The notes below the pieces were generated by a model, which was given only the letters and a program-made list of their open reading frames with translations, had not been told where the DNA came from and ran no database searches. DNA of 64,000 nt from Tupaia tana. Lineage: Eukaryota > Chordata > Mammalia > Scandentia > Tupaiidae. Positions 1 through 13,115 of the stretch are shown here, one piece after another. Position 1 is the stretch's first letter. Each line of letters starts with the position of its first letter. The position numbers were made by a program, and so were the translations under genes. The stretch is taken from positions 32,482,055-32,546,054 of the forward strand of contig JAKSZU010000012.1 of NCBI GenBank assembly GCA_026018925.1. Reading direction: 5' to 3'.

Positions 1-139
1 CCGTCTCGTGATGACAACTCACAGGGCAGTCTCAGACTCCTGGCACAGATGGGGGAATGTAGAGCCTGGCATGACTATTTTCAATGGCACACACGCACAT
101 GTGCATATGCACACATACACACACACGCACAGAGCCAGA
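1..139. repeat. 3' flank with CA-rich simple repeat
   Basis: The flank beyond the predicted MAP6 cleavage site contains an interrupted CA-type microsatellite at about 86-132 (alternating acac, gcac, tgca). No other feature is seen. Confidence 0.55.
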
Positions 140-289
140 GAGACACTGTGAGTCAGGGGGACCAGTTTTATTAGAGTCCAGCAAAACTACACAGCACGTG
201 CTTCATGCAGATTTAACATGTGTCTTCACTGCCCCTGGGTGGGGAGCAATCTCACTGCCAGCTCCTTCGTTAGCTATCAAGGGGGAGTG
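140..289 (-). promoter_or_regulatory. MAP6: MAP6 long-isoform 3' UTR and poly(A) signal
   Basis: After the TGA at 290-292 a canonical AATAAA lies on the minus strand at 172-167, about 120 nt downstream. The cleavage site would then fall near 140-155. The UTR holds no recognisable repeat. This would be a very short 3' UTR for a brain mRNA, so a further, more distal site outside the window cannot be excluded. The lower edge given is an estimate. Confidence 0.6.
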
Positions 290-1514
290 TCACGGGGAAC
301 CCTCAATATATTCCGTGTGGGGGACAGTGGGAATCATGACTGGGGGTGGAGGTGTGACAGTGGGCAGCTGAGGGCCCCTGGGACCTTGAGTCTTCAGAGG
401 TTCAGGGGCTGTAGGACCTTGGTCCTTTGCTGGTGCTGGCACCAGAGGATCTTGATCCTTCAGAGGCACCGGTATTATAGGACCTTGATTCTTTGGAGGC
501 TCTGGGACCACAGGACCTTGATCCCTAACTAGTGCTGGGACAATGGGGTCTTGACTCTTCATAGACTCAGAGACCTTAGGACCTTGACTCTTTGAAGGCT
601 CTGGGACCATGGGGCCTTGATTCTTTACAGGCTCAGAGGCCATGGGACTTTCGATCTTTACAGGTCCTATGACCATGGCTCTTCGATCCTTCAGATGCTC
701 TGAGACAATGGGATCTTGATCCTTGGTGGGTGCTGGGACCACAGGACCTTGATCCTTGGTAGGTTCTGGGACTGCAGGACCTTGATCCTTGGTGGGTGCT
801 GGGACTGGAGGACCTTGATCCTTGGTGGGTCCTGAGACCATAGGTCCTTGATCCTTGGTGAGTGCTGGGACCACAGGACTTTGATTCTTCATAGGCTCAG
901 AGACCACAGAACTTTGATCCTTAACTTTTGCTGGAGCCATGGGACTTTCATTCTTCAGAGGCCCTGGGATCAAGGGACCTTGGTCCTTCACTGGCATTGA
1001 GATCACAGAACCTTCATTCTTTAAAGGCTCAGGAGCCACATGATCTTGATCCTTCAGAGGCCCTGGCACCACAGGGCCTTGATCCTTTGGTGGTCCTATG
1101 ACCACAGGGCCTTGACCCTTTGGTGGTCCTATGACCACGGGGCCTTGATCTTTTGGAGGTGCTGGGACTACAAGGCCTTGATCCTTTGGAGGCCCTGGGA
1201 CCACAGGGCCTTGCTCCTTTGGAGGCCCTGGGACCACAGGGCCTTGCTCCTTTGGTGGCCCTGGGACCACAGGGCCTTGCTCCTTTGGTGGTCCTGGAAC
1301 TACAGGGCCTTGGTCCTTTGGTGGCCCCAGGACCCCAGGCCCTTGGTCCTTCAATGGCCCTGTGACCACAGGGCCTTGATCCTTTGGAGGCTCTTGGACC
1401 GTGGGACCTTGACCTTTCTGACGCCCTGGGGCCACAGGGCTCTGATCCTTGTCTGGTTCTTTGGCTACCGGACCTTGATTCTTACGTGAGTCACCAGCAG
1501 GTTGGACCAGGTTC
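290..1514 (-). CDS. MAP6: MAP6 exon 4 (last coding exon), C-terminal repeat domain
   Basis: This exon encodes the C-terminal domain of MAP6/STOP, a protein that binds and stabilises neuronal microtubules against cold and depolymerising drugs. The acceptor is a pyrimidine tract ending ttgcag at 1515-1520. The first exon base (1514) completes a Glu codon begun in exon 3; 407 codons follow and the TGA is at 290-292. After a short linker (NLVQPAGDSRKNQGP) there are 33 tandem 11-residue units of consensus VVPGPPKDQGP, then a unique tail ending TEYIEGSP. Rat STOP is reported to have about 28 such repeats, so this array looks somewhat longer. The DNA period is 33 bp, and three adjacent units near 1190-1310 are almost identical. 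The GTG at 1433-1435 is not a start; the frame continues upstream to the splice site. The family call is near certain from the repeat, the neighbouring exons and matching phases. Confidence 0.95.
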
Positions 1515-4147
1515 CTGCAAAGGAGAGAGAAGTGGTCATTGTGAGGGTAGAGCTCAGGCCAGGGACAGGGCAGAGCACAGATTGCCTGAAAAGTCTTGGC
1601 CTAGTGGAGTCTTGCTGGAGACCCAGGAGGAGAATCTGGTTTCCGCGTTCTTAGTACAGAACGTGGGGTGGGGTAAGGGCCAGGCTCAGGGATCAGTCAT
1701 TTGATGTGCTTGCCAATTGATTATAACCTGCACGTGGCATAGAGGGTGGTGCCCTGGGGATGACGGCAGCACTGTGGCTGGACTCAGAGTCATCCAGTGG
1801 GTAGCCCAGAAGCCCATCCACCCCACACTCCACCCAGGCCCCCACGTCTTCCAGAATCCTTGGCCCATTCTGAAAGCCGCATCTTAGCTGTCTGCTCAGT
1901 GGCCCTACAGGCCAGGGTGATCTTTCTTTGTTCCCAGGATCTTCCAAGATTTCTTGCCCTCCCTGACCCTCTTGTTAAGGGCTAACCATGGGAATACCAA
2001 GGTATATCAAGAAAGGGGGTAGTCCATCTTCCCCAAAAGGAGAGTATTTTATTACTGACTTCTTATAGAATGGCTGGCATATGATGCTAAGAAAAAGAAG
2101 AAGTAAAAAGAAGACTGGCTCTTAATAATTGCTTTAAAATTCTCTTAGCTAGTGCATCCCCTCCTCCTGTTGACTGACTGGGACTCCCAGTTTGGACTCC
2201 AGTTCTGATGAACCCTGGACTCCGTGCTCCATCCCACTTCTGGTTTCCTCTACAGTCCCTGGACCCTCACACTCCCTTGCTCCAAGGCTCCTGGCCTTAT
2301 CTCCCTGCAGTCAACAGTCTCTCTCCAGAACTCTTATGGTGGTTCCACCTGCCCCACTGCAGCCCCCGCCCATCGCCTGGCCTGCCCACACCTGGGAGCA
2401 TGAGACCACACTGACGCCCTAGGGCAGACCTTGCCATACTCAGACCTGGCTGGTGTGGAGCCCTCGCACACCCCTGCCCTGCAGGCCAGACTGAAAGTCA
2501 GCACCCACACACGGTGTCGCTCAGCTGGTGTCACAAGCCCTGCGCACTTGCAGCATAACCGCTTCAAGTCGCTTCTTCCTGCTATCCATCATGGCTTCCC
2601 CAGGAAGCACGTGGGATGACATTATCCCCAACTTGTCAGGTGAAGAGACTGAGGTCCTGAGAGAGCAAGTGATGGGGGAAGTGAGGGCCACGTGGGTAGA
2701 GTCAGGTCTTCCCAGTGCTGGGACCTGCGCTCCTTCCCCTCTGGCGCCTGGCGCACGGCAAGCACCTAATGTACTGCCCAGTTACTCTGTGGGGTGACAA
2801 AGTCTTTATGCTTAAACCACCTGAGCATTTTAACTGCTCCTCTCAGCCTCTGAGTGGGGCGTTTCACCTGCTTCTTAGAGCTGCCCCAGGAAGCCCTCTG
2901 CTTGGTGGCATTTTTTTTTAGCTCACTGTGGCTTCCTCTCTCTGGCCCCAGGTCTGCCCTCTGTTCACTCAGAATAAATGATATCTACTCAGCAATGCGT
3001 GACAAGGAGAGGTCACGGCCATGGAGGCCCTTGGGATGTGTATTATTAGGTAGTATTATCCTTATTTTTCCATTTACTTATTAGTAAAATTTCACAGATT
3101 TGGACCATGTTTATTCTGCCATCCCCCTTCCAGAGGTTTTTACTATATTTAGCATCTTGGGTTACCCAGGGACCAGCACCTTTCAGCAGAGTATGCGGTG
3201 GCACAGGTCGCCAATGGTCCCGTCTCCCTTACTGTCCCTGGGCATGGCAGTGTCAGGAGAGGGCTGAGGAAGCTCCCTGGCTCAGTGTGACACTGCTGTG
3301 GCCAGATGGACATGGATGGCCACCTTCTGTAGGACCTTAGTGTTTAGGGGGAGAGCCAGCTAAGGCCATGAGACGCACACAGAATCCAAAGATGACATGA
3401 AAGCCCCAATAGTTGGTGGTGGCTAGCCACAGAGGAAAAATAAAAAACTGAATTCAGAAGAGAATCAAGCAGAAATCAATTAGATGTGTCCTCTCAGGCT
3501 GAGAGGCTACCTGGGTGGGGTCTTCCTGATGGAGCAATGGAGGAGGAGACAAAGGTGACCAGGGCTTAACTTGATCTCTGGGGCTTGGGTGCAGCCCCTA
3601 CCCTGTGGGGTAGTGCATGAGTCCCCTGTGGGGTGGAGAGCCCAGAGCAGGCCGGCCACACAGCCTGGATACATTCCCTGGACACACGTGGCCTCACTCC
3701 CACGCCACGCCACGTCCCAGATTTCTAATGAGCACTCTCAGCCACGTGAGCTAAGCCCAAATCTGCATGGACACGTAACCCCGTGTCACTTCCTTAGTGG
3801 GTGTCTTTAATCACATGAAGGATAATAATTAAGAAGAGAAATGATGAATTAAGTCAAACCCAAAATGTTACTATTTTGGTATCAAGTTTAGGAAAAATCT
3901 GTCCTGATTTAATCCAAAGGTATTTGTTATGTTTAAGGTAATTTGGCACATCAGAATTTCTAACAGGTTAACTTAGTGATTCCAACACAAAAGGTGGCAT
4001 GGCATCTAGTAGAAAAATATAGTTTTACCAGTTTTATAAACAATGATGGAACTTATGTGACAACCCAGTAATAACTACATTTTTAGCTTAATTTACTTGA
4101 AATTATCTGAAGGAAGTGAGTTAAGCTATAAAATCCTCTTTAAAAGA

Positions 4148-4395
4148 AATTGTGGTTATGTTGTTGGACTCCCACATGACTGACCGCGGTTTGAGTCCTG
4201 GACCTGGTAGCTTAAAGTACACCAAGCATGTGTGTGTATGCCAAAAATCCTAAGAGGAGAAGGGAGGAGAAGGGATTGCGGGGTAGCCATCCCTCCTAGG
4301 GAGTGATTTCTCACTTTCTGTCTCTGTCTGTCTCTTCGGCAAGCATACACGCCCTATAGCAAAAATCTCTTTAAAAAAAAAAAAAGAGAGAGAGA
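4148..4395 (+). mobile_element. tRNA-derived SINE, family A, 5' truncated
   Basis: The tRNA-like B box region (tttgagtcctggacctgg) is followed by the family's body (aggagaagggattgcggggt), the polypyrimidine stretch (ctttctgtctctgtctgtct), ccctatagcaaaaatctct and an A tail. Confidence 0.85.
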
Positions 4396-5094
4396 TTGTT
4401 ATGATTCATTATATTTTAAATTTTAAAAATTGTTATCAATTAAGCATTCATTTTCAATACCAAAGCAGTTTCAATAGGTTTCTTTAAGCAAAACCCCTTG
4501 AGGACACCATGAGTCACTCACTGACACTGACTAGTCTTAACTCAGCTCCCTGTCCCCCTGCTGTCCTTCCCGTCTGTAAGATGCCCTATCACCTCTAGTA
4601 AGGCTGTTTGGAGCCACACGCAGTGCCATCTGTGTGACTGAGACAAGCCGCCCCTCACGGTGGAAGCTGGGAGCATGGCTTTGTGAGAAGGAGCAGGCTG
4701 GATGCAGACCATGGGCCAGCTGTCCTGGGCATGGCCCAATCTGCACAGCTGAATCCGAGGCCCTGGGCCAGCCGCAAATCTCAAGACGGCACATGACACA
4801 GGCCTCTTCTGCTTCCCAGCCTGTGTGGCCTGCAACACCGGTGTCTCGGCACTAGAAGGACCTGCCGGGGTTATCCTGGCTTCTGGGCTGCTGATTGCCT
4901 GAGGGTTCAGGGCAATGACCCCAACACAAGGTCTCAGTTTCCCCACCTATCAAATGGGGATGACAATGTAACTATCAGGGACCATGACCACAGAGGACCA
5001 GAGGGTCCTTTTAGGCAGGGATCTGAAGTCAGTTCTTGGCCTTTGCAGAGTACCTGAGTGTGTTACACAAGTACATTCATTACTCTAACAATGG

Positions 5095-5325
5095 CTCATC
5101 CCTCAGCTCCCCAGAGCACTGCCCAGGGGAGGCCTTTCTTGACCCCAGATCATGGCCAGCCCCTGCTGTGGGCTCTCCTGGCCCTTTCCAATCACTTCTA
5201 TTCTCTCAGACCAAATGCTGAAAGGCCAGGGACCGAATCATTCTGTACCTCACTGCAGCCTCTGTACCTAAAGATACCTGCTCCAGGGAAAGCCCTGACT
5301 AGACAGGTATTGAATGAATGAACAA
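5095..5325 (+). repeat. L2 LINE 3' end
   Basis: Ends with gacaggtattgaatgaatga after gccagggaccgaatcattct, as in L2 3' ends. Confidence 0.5.
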
Positions 5326-5774
5326 GATCCCTTTCTGTGCCAGGCTCTGTCCTATTTGCAAAACTTAATGTTTCCAGGTTATGTGAGACATCGAAGCCTT
5401 GGCCACTTCACCCTCCCTGTTTCCATGGAGACAGGCAAGGCCCCCTGAGCACTCACACTGGCACTGGATGGTGCTTACAGAGCCTGTGGACAGGACCCCT
5501 GCCCAGGCACACAGAGCTAATCCTATTATCGCCCACACGGGGTGTTCTTCATCCGGATTGTCTCCTGTTGCACCAGCAAAGCAGCTCCGAGCTGGGGCTG
5601 CTCCGGCATGGGGCTCTGTTCAGACATCAGGGACCCTGTGGCCCCTGTGGCAAAGCCTGAGGAAGACAGACCCCACCCATATTTGCCGAGCAGTAACTAC
5701 AAGCCAGGCTTGGTGTGAGGTGTTCTAGTACGTGGTATTTCATTTCCCAGGAAGGGCAGCCTGCTACAGGGTAA

Positions 5775-5990
5775 GCCCCTGACAGCTGAGGCAGAAGAGC
5801 TGGGTTCGAATACTGCCCACACCTTCCTACCCATGGCTGGTTTCATGGGCTGGACAATCTCTAAGCCTTAGCTTCCTGACCCTATAAATGGGGAATCATG
5901 GAGCCCACCTTCCAGGGAGGATTAACTGTAAATGCTGTGGTATGACCCATGGAATACAGGTGATGCTTAGTAAATGTTAGTTCCAAAGAG
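5775..5990 (+). repeat. MIR SINE
   Basis: Motifs gctgggttcgaatactgccc, tctaagccttagcttcctga and ataaatggggaatcatggag follow the MIR order. Confidence 0.6.
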
Positions 5991-8604
5991 GGACTTAGTG
6001 CTGATCACATTGTCTTACTCCACAGATGGGACAGTGGGCCCAGAGAGGGCAAAGAACTCTCCCTGAGCCCCAGCTCATAGAGGGCAGGTCCAGGACTAAA
6101 GCACACTGTCTCATCATCTCCGTGGGTGGGTAGAGGGATGGAGCAAAGTCACCTGGAGCCGAGATAGGCAGCAAGGGAGACGGGACCCAGATCAGTGGTG
6201 CCACAGAGGCCTGGCGGGAGGTGGACAGCAAATGGCTTCGTTCTTCCTGCCTGCCTCCACTGCCAATACAGGTGCCCAGGTTTCTCAGACACAAGCCAGA
6301 CTCCTACCCCAATGATGGGAAATGCGGAAATGTGGCCAGCCAAGGGGTGTCACCAAGGAAACCATTGCTGAGAGGCTTATTACTCTTCTGGAGAATCTGC
6401 AGGAGAGAGTTCCTGGGCAGAACTCGGCTCCTGACTTCTCCCCTCAGATTCTGTGTGGCCTCCCGTTTAGTACTTGTCATACTGTTTGGTGACCGTCTGC
6501 CTCTCTTGCCAGGACAGGGTTGTGTTTGGGTCATCCTTGCATCATGGGTATGTAGCATGGTATCTGGGGGTAGTGGTCCTGGTTTGTGGGGGTGTGGCTG
6601 GCTGGGGTGGAGAGTTCTCTTTATTCTCTTTCCTGCAAATCTACAGAGTCCCTGCTCTGTGCTGGAGACTCAGAGTGTGTTTGGGCTCTGTGAAGGTGCG
6701 TGTTCATGGAACAGAGAGGAAGGACTTCTCGGTAAAGTAACACCTTTGCTCCTGCAGAGACCATGGAGCCCTGTGATTTGAAGAGACATAGGCTGCTAAG
6801 GGCTTAGGGCATGGGCTTGTGGGTACCTAGACACTGGGGAGGGATTGCATCGGTTGTGCGTGCTCATGGGTCCTGCTCCACACAGGGGCCTCCTGAGCCA
6901 GGCCCAGGGCTGGGAGGTGGCAGTCTCGAGCCTCTGCCATATCTTTCACCAGCTGGCTGTCCTGGTGGGTGCCTGGCTTCACCCTGAGCTGGAACCTGCA
7001 CCTCAGTGAGCTCCACTCCCTCCCATCCCCACACCACCCTGGCTAGCTCTGAGGCCACCATCAGGGGACACCAGGCTGCTATCCCAGGGCAGCCTTTCAG
7101 GTATTGGAAGGGGACAGCGAGGGTGTCCTTACTCCTGGCCTTTATGGTAACATGTTCAGCATGGTGGCTCAGAACCTCACCAATCTCTGCTGTTCTCTGT
7201 GCAATGCCTCTTAGTGGGCTCTGAGACCCTGGAAAGTGCGACCTCCAACTGAAAGTCATCTGCGGGCTCCTCTACCCTAGAGTCTATACCTCCACTGATC
7301 AGCCCTAGGCTGATCTAGCACATTGTCCAGGAATATTAGTGCTGGCTGCCAGAACCCTACCCTTCCCCATCTGCCAAGTAACACCCTCCTCAGGGGTGGA
7401 AAGTTCTGATACAGAGCCACTTCCTCAGCGAACCACCTCTGACCCCCCACCTTTCTCCTGTGCTCTCACAGTGCCCTTCTCCCCATCCCTGGCAGCAGCC
7501 CACATCAGATCAATGCCAACTGTTTTGTAGCTGCCCCTGGCGAAGGGACTCTCAGGAGCAGGGATCACATTTGCTTCAAGGCTCTCCCTCCCCTCTCCTT
7601 CCCTCTCTCCTCCCTCCTCTTGCTTCCTTCCTTTCTTCCAGAAACTCCTGATACAGCCTACCACCTGCAGGCCATTGAATACAGGGAGTACCAGAGAGCT
7701 CCACATAGGCCTGCCACAGTCAGAGGTCTACAGCCCCAACGAGTTTTTAGAATAACTCACACACGATCCAGCTCTAGTAACCACAAGGACACAGCATACA
7801 AACATTTTTCTATTGTAACCGCCTTGGCACCTTTTCCATCCTCCCAAATTATACCATCTTTCCAAAGTTTTCTAAGAGGACTCTAAGCGTGCTGAGGCGC
7901 TTGAGTCTCACAGCAAGGGCATCCGCCAGGCACCTGGGGCTCTGCTCCCCTCCACTTCCACCACAGGAACCAGGCTCGAAGGAGGAAATGAGCTGCCCGG
8001 GGTCATGCAGTGAGCCGGGCAGTGTCAGGACCTACTGAGGAGCTCTTTCCTCTCCTCTCTCCCTCTTGGGTGGGACTTCAAACACAGAGATCCATTTTGC
8101 TCTCTCTCTCCCCAGTCACTGAGAAGTTGAGAAGCCTCTGTGTGAGTCCTGGACCTGCTGTCCACTAGCCGGGTGGCTTACATAGAGCTCCTTGCCCGCC
8201 CACACACAAGAACTCCCCTCCCCAGGATTACCTCCTGGCATTCTGCAGACCCTGGCAAAGAAGACAGCCCCACAGGGCAGTGGCATCCTCACCTACCAGT
8301 ACCCGCTCAGCACTCACACCTGTGAGCCAAGCCCTACCTGTGCGGCTGCCAGACTGTCTCCCAGCCCAGGGCTACTCGGAGTCCACTGAGACGCAGGAAG
8401 AGCAGTAGGTGCATGGGTAAGAAAGTGCTGCAACCACAAGGCTTCATTCTGGGACTGAGGCCGGGGGTGGGGGGAGAGCTGCACTGACCCAGCCACCCAG
8501 AGTCACTGAAGGCTTAGGGCCCGAAAGAGCAGGAGAGGAGACTGCTGTTTTGGGAGGAAACACACATCTTTACAAGAGGAATCCTGTAGATGGCCCAAGT
8601 ACTA

Positions 8605-8770
8605 GACAAAGAGTGGGTTTTGGAGGCACCCAAACCTGGGTTCAAGTCCTGGCTCACCATTTACAAGTTGTGTGACTTTGTTAATTACCAGTTTTAATTT
8701 TTTAAAAATATGTAAATAGGAATGACACCTACATTCTAACCTTATTGCAAAGGTTAAACAAGACTGAGTG
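8605..8770 (+). repeat. MIR SINE
   Basis: cccaaacctgggttcaagtc, then ctcaccatttacaagttgtg and the eroded 3' end fit MIR. The young SINE at 8775 follows. Confidence 0.5.
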
Positions 8771-8774
8771 TGTA

Positions 8775-9058
8775 GGGACCAGCAGTTGGCATAATGGCTT
8801 TGTCACTGGACTCCCATGTAGCTGACCGTGGTTCGAGTTCTGGACTCAGAGGCTTAAACTCACACCGGGTGTGTGTGCGTGCATGCCCAAGATCCCGAGA
8901 GGAGAATGGAGAAGGGATTGTGGCGTGGCCATCCCCCCGGGGGGTGATTTCTTGCTTTCTGTCTCTCTGTCTCTCTCTGTCTTTCTGGTGAGTGGATGTG
9001 CCCTATAGCAAAAACCTCTCAAAAAAAAAAATTAAATAAAAAAAATTAAAAAACAAAA
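8775..9058 (+). mobile_element. tRNA-derived SINE, family A, full length
   Basis: A good reference copy of the long form. The tRNA-related head is ggaccagcagttggcataat ... ctggactcccatg ... ggttcgagttctgga, then the body, the CT-rich stretch, gccctatagcaaaaacctct and a long A-rich tail. Confidence 0.9.
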
Positions 9059-9091
9059 AAACCCCTGAGAGTATAAAGGCCAAATAAATGT

Positions 9092-9312
9092 TCATTCCCT
9101 TCTGCAGTTCAAGTCCTGGACCCAGCAGCTTAAAGCTCACGCCACGTGCCTGTGTGTACATGACCAAAATCCTGAGAGGAAAATAGAGGAGAAGGGACTG
9201 TGGAGTAGCCATCCACCTGGGGAGTGATTTCACTTTCTGTCTCTCAGTCTCCATCTCTCTGGTGAGCACACATGCCCTATAGTGAAATCTCTATCTCAAA
9301 AAAAAAAAAAAT
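9092..9312 (+). mobile_element. tRNA-derived SINE, family A, 5' truncated
   Basis: Starts inside the tRNA head (gttcaagtcctggacccag), keeps the whole body and ends in a 14-A tail. Lies directly after the previous copy in the same orientation. Confidence 0.85.
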
Positions 9313-9961
9313 AGTGTAAAGTGGGGACTAACACATGAGACAGAAGTGGCTCAATTCTTGCCTACCTCCTGCCCCTGCTCCTGAGAACCTGCAGTCAGTT
9401 TTTGCCATCTCCCAACCCCCATCTGAAGCGAAAGATGGCACCTTGAACAATTAATCAAAATTGCTGATGTGTGTCCAGACTGGATCAATTCAAATGACCG
9501 TGGAATTGCCGAAATGGAGTCTGCACCACGTGGTTTATAGGCCAGATGGGGGGTTGGGACGGAGGAGGGCAGCAGGAACCTCACTGGGTGGTCTTCATCT
9601 CTGGCTGTCCTGAGGCCGTTGGAGTGGATTTATTGCTGGTGGCTCCTGCTACCACAGTTTGGGACCAAGGGTGGTACGTAACTGGGAAACAGTGGTCAAC
9701 AAAACCACTCGTGAAATGCGCTGTTGGCAGGAGTGTCCCCCTTTCTGGCTTACAGAGGGCTTCTGCATGTGTCCCTGTCAGGCCCTCAGAACATCCCTGT
9801 GGATCAGAAACAGGCTTCCCTTGGTGTTAGAACACTTGCTATCCCAAACTCTGGAAGTAGACAGATTCAGATAACACACTTTCCTCTGCTGACCAAACTC
9901 TTACTTCCTGAATTTGGGAAACAAATAAATTTAGAGAGTCATGGGTATTTGCATTATTGTT

Positions 9962-10080
9962 TTCTCTTTGAGACTTAAAGAAATTAAGAGGCTTAGTCAA
10001 GGTCACACAGCTAGTAAATAATGGAGCTTCAATTTTAGAACCAGGTCTGTTGGCTCTCATTTCAAGCCCTTTCTCCTATG
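9962..10080 (+). repeat. MIR SINE
   Basis: Contains aaggtcacacagctagtaaa and gaaccaggtctgttggctc, the most conserved part of MIR. Confidence 0.6.
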
Positions 10081-10409
10081 ATGCACACCTAGGGGGACCA
10101 CTTTCATCTCAGCGTTAAGAGCTCTCCCCAGAACAGGGGTGAGGTCAGCCAGCTTCTTAAGATTACCCAGTAGCCAACAGCCCATGAGCTTCTGTATCAG
10201 GACTGTTTAGGAAAAGTGCCTGCAGAAAGCATGGAGCATGCTGGCCCAAACACAGGTTGTCTGCCATAAAACCAGCCATCGACTGCTCGCAACCCCTTGG
10301 TTGCTGCCACCTCTCCCAAAACCATCCCTTTTTTTTGTGAGCAGGGACAGTTATTAGGCAGAATGAAGCCTTGTGGAGACACTACAATGAATGTGGAGGC
10401 AGATGGGGG

Positions 10410-10930
10410 ACACCATCACTCACTCACTCACTCATTATCCGTTCAATGACGCTTAAAAGACATCCTCTGTGGAAGGCATGGGCATGGGGCCAGGAAATGA
10501 GCAGAGGACCTGACCTTGCCCTGGGAAGCATGAGCCGGTGGGGACACACACGTGAGTAGAGGACATAGTACATGTGGTAAGTTGCATGATGAAGACACAC
10601 ACAGGAGCGTCTTACCCAGCTTAGGAGGTGCGGGGAGGGCTTCCTGCAGCGGTTCCCCTGAGCGGAGTCTTGAAGGATGATTAGCCAGGTGGAGAAGCAG
10701 AAGGGCATTCCAGGCAGGTGGGACAGCGTGGGTAAAGGCATGGAGGTGAGAAGCAGCGTGGTGCACTGAGGGAACAGCGAGCTTCCGCAGGCCATGAGGA
10801 GCCCGCGGAAACTCAGAGCAGCACGTGACATGGTCAGGAGAGCACAGTCTAAAGAGCCCTCTAGCAACCTAGACCAGTGGCCGCGCACTGGCTTATTTAT
10901 CTCAGCATCTGAAGCTCCCTGGGCCCCCGA
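10410..10930 (+). repeat. Mid-repetitive mammalian repeat (family unassigned), copy 1
   Basis: Signature phrases: cactcattatccgttcaatg, gagtcttgaaggatgattag, gggcattccaggcaggtggg, gtaaaggcatggaggtgaga. These belong to a dispersed mammalian repeat whose name I cannot assign. The open frames across it are incidental. Confidence 0.5.
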
Positions 10931-10944
10931 GAAGATGCCTGGTG

Positions 10945-12950
10945 CCATCTGTTGAGATAGTAATATCCACTGCCAACCTAACAGACATCAAGGACCACTA
11001 TATGAGACAAGGGACAGAAATTTCAGTTCAATCCCACCATTCAAAGTAAAATGCACAACATGGTGGTTTCTGACCCAAAGCTGCAGGTAATGGATACCAG
11101 TTTTATCTTGGTATCTCCAGGACCGAATGTATTTCCTATGAGTGAAAAGTCTGTTGGACTGCTCTGTACCTAGCAACAATGCATTTCAATCACCAATGGG
11201 TTAATTTAGTACCCAAAGGAAAAAACTGTATTTGGCTGACATAACTGGTCAGCTCAGTCCAGATGTTTGTGACAGTTGTGTGTGAAGACCTGATCTGATT
11301 CTTAGTTTCTCTCAGGGTCCCCAGATTTAAAGGGGACACTAGGTAAGCCTGCTGAAGGATGTGATGGCCACCAGAATGTGGCACTGAAGGGTCTGGGTTC
11401 AGTTTGGCCATGAGTCCCATCTGTCTGAAGCCTGATTCATATCAGGCCACCCCTTCAGGTGACAGGGGGAGACAGTCGGGCTGTAGAGTACAAGGCCTGG
11501 GCTCTGGTGCTCCCTCCATGTTCCAAGCCAACTGAGCAGGTCGGGAGCCCCTTCTCCCGAGTTTTTCTTTCCCATCTGTCACCTGGGGCAGGCACCTGTT
11601 CCACGACCCTTGGTGGGAAGAGATGCTTTGTAAGTAAGCAGTCTGTTGTTAGGACTCTGGGTTGGCGACTCTAATTTCAGTGGCTGGAATTTGCTAAAAG
11701 CCATCTTCTTCAGAGTGTTAGCCTCAGTGCACTCCTTTGATACTGGGAGCTAGCTGGACGTGCACCTGTCAGAGACAGTGAGCACGCACCTTCCACGTGC
11801 TGCAAGAGATGGGGCAGGCGGGGGAGCCTGGGATGCCATGTTGAGTGTGCATTCCCTGTAACCCTCCTGTTGCTTCACCCTTACTCTGCAGCTCTGAGGC
11901 AGGAATTGGGGTCCTCATTTTCAGAGGAGGACACAGAGGTTCAAAGAGGCTAGTGAAAGACACAGCACTGCTCAACAACACTGGTTTCCACCCATGAACC
12001 TTAGTGAAGAATTTTACTACGAACATACACACTCTAAGGAAGAATTCAAATGCATTTATAATTAGCAAAGATGACCTATTTTAAAACTAGGAGACTGGTT
12101 TTGATTTGGTTGCTGTTTTGGGGGAGCAGTATGACGAAGGTTTGTAGCTGTACCCCCTGGGGCTCTGGGCAGCATTGGGGGCCTGGTGGATGCCCAGGGC
12201 TTTGGCTGTGCCCTGTTCACTGGGGCACAGGCGACGCTGACAAGGCGTCCTCATCATCCCACCTTCTCTGCTGCACAACTCTTCCCTCTCGCTGATTCTG
12301 AGCACGCCTCACAGTCTCTTAGTTTGCTGAGGTTCTTCTGTCTTTGCGTGCTTTACTGTGTCCTTTTCCTTTCCACTCCTGTTTCCCTCCTATCTTTCTT
12401 ACCTCCTTGCTCAATCCCTGTTCTGTCTCTCTCCCTTTACTAATGAGAGAGAACTGAGTAACGTAACTCAGTGTATTTGTTTTATTCCTTGACCGGCGTT
12501 TGTGTTCTCTCTCACACAAAAGCAAACTGGTGGGTGGACTGTTTTCTGTTCCTCTGGAAGACAAATATATAGTGGTTTTTCATTTATATGAACCTTGATT
12601 GATTCCTGTCACTGCCCCCACAAAACTCAGAAATTAGGGCCAGTAACAGAATGAAAAGTCCCACCCTAGAGCTCCCGGCCTGGAGCAAGAGAGGCTCTGC
12701 AGCTGCCGCCTGACGCGGGTGAGGGAGGAAGCATGAGGGTGGGCGCATGCGGGGCATGGGTGCAATCTGGGTGTATGGAGTGGAGACCCCAGCCAGCAAC
12801 CACCCGCTGCAGCAGCAGGCCTTCCGGCCACCGAACAGCATTTGCCTTGGGCCTCCCCAAGCAAACTCCGCCCCAGGACCTGGGCTGCCCGCCACACCTC
12901 TGATCGTGCAGCTCCCTCCGTCTGGTGCGGCTGGCATCTTTGGCTCTGCT
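10945..12950. other. Intron 3 stretch with only old repeats
   Basis: A MIR-like piece is seen near 11885-11975. Otherwise I recognise no gene, repeat or structured element. The polypyrimidine ends and open frames seen are chance. Confidence 0.4.
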
Positions 12951-12954
12951 CAAT

Positions 12955-13115
12955 GCCTTGTCAACACCTACCCATCTGCTGTAGTCCTCCCTGCTCCATG
13001 GAACCAGCTAGAACAGCCGCCTCCTCCAGGCCCCACTGTGATCAGAGCCAGGGTCTCGGTCATCCTGTTTTCCTAGTGCCCAGCACAGAGCCTGGCACGC
13101 GGGTATTTAATCAAC
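12955..13115 (+). repeat. L2 LINE 3' end
   Basis: tagtgcccagcacagagcct then ggcacgcgggtatttaatca is a typical L2 3' end. Confidence 0.5.

Noticed and set aside
1040-1489. 149-codon plus-strand frame opposite MAP6 exon 4
   Set aside because: It is open only because the exon repeats every 33 bp, a multiple of three; the protein mirrors the repeat and has no other support.
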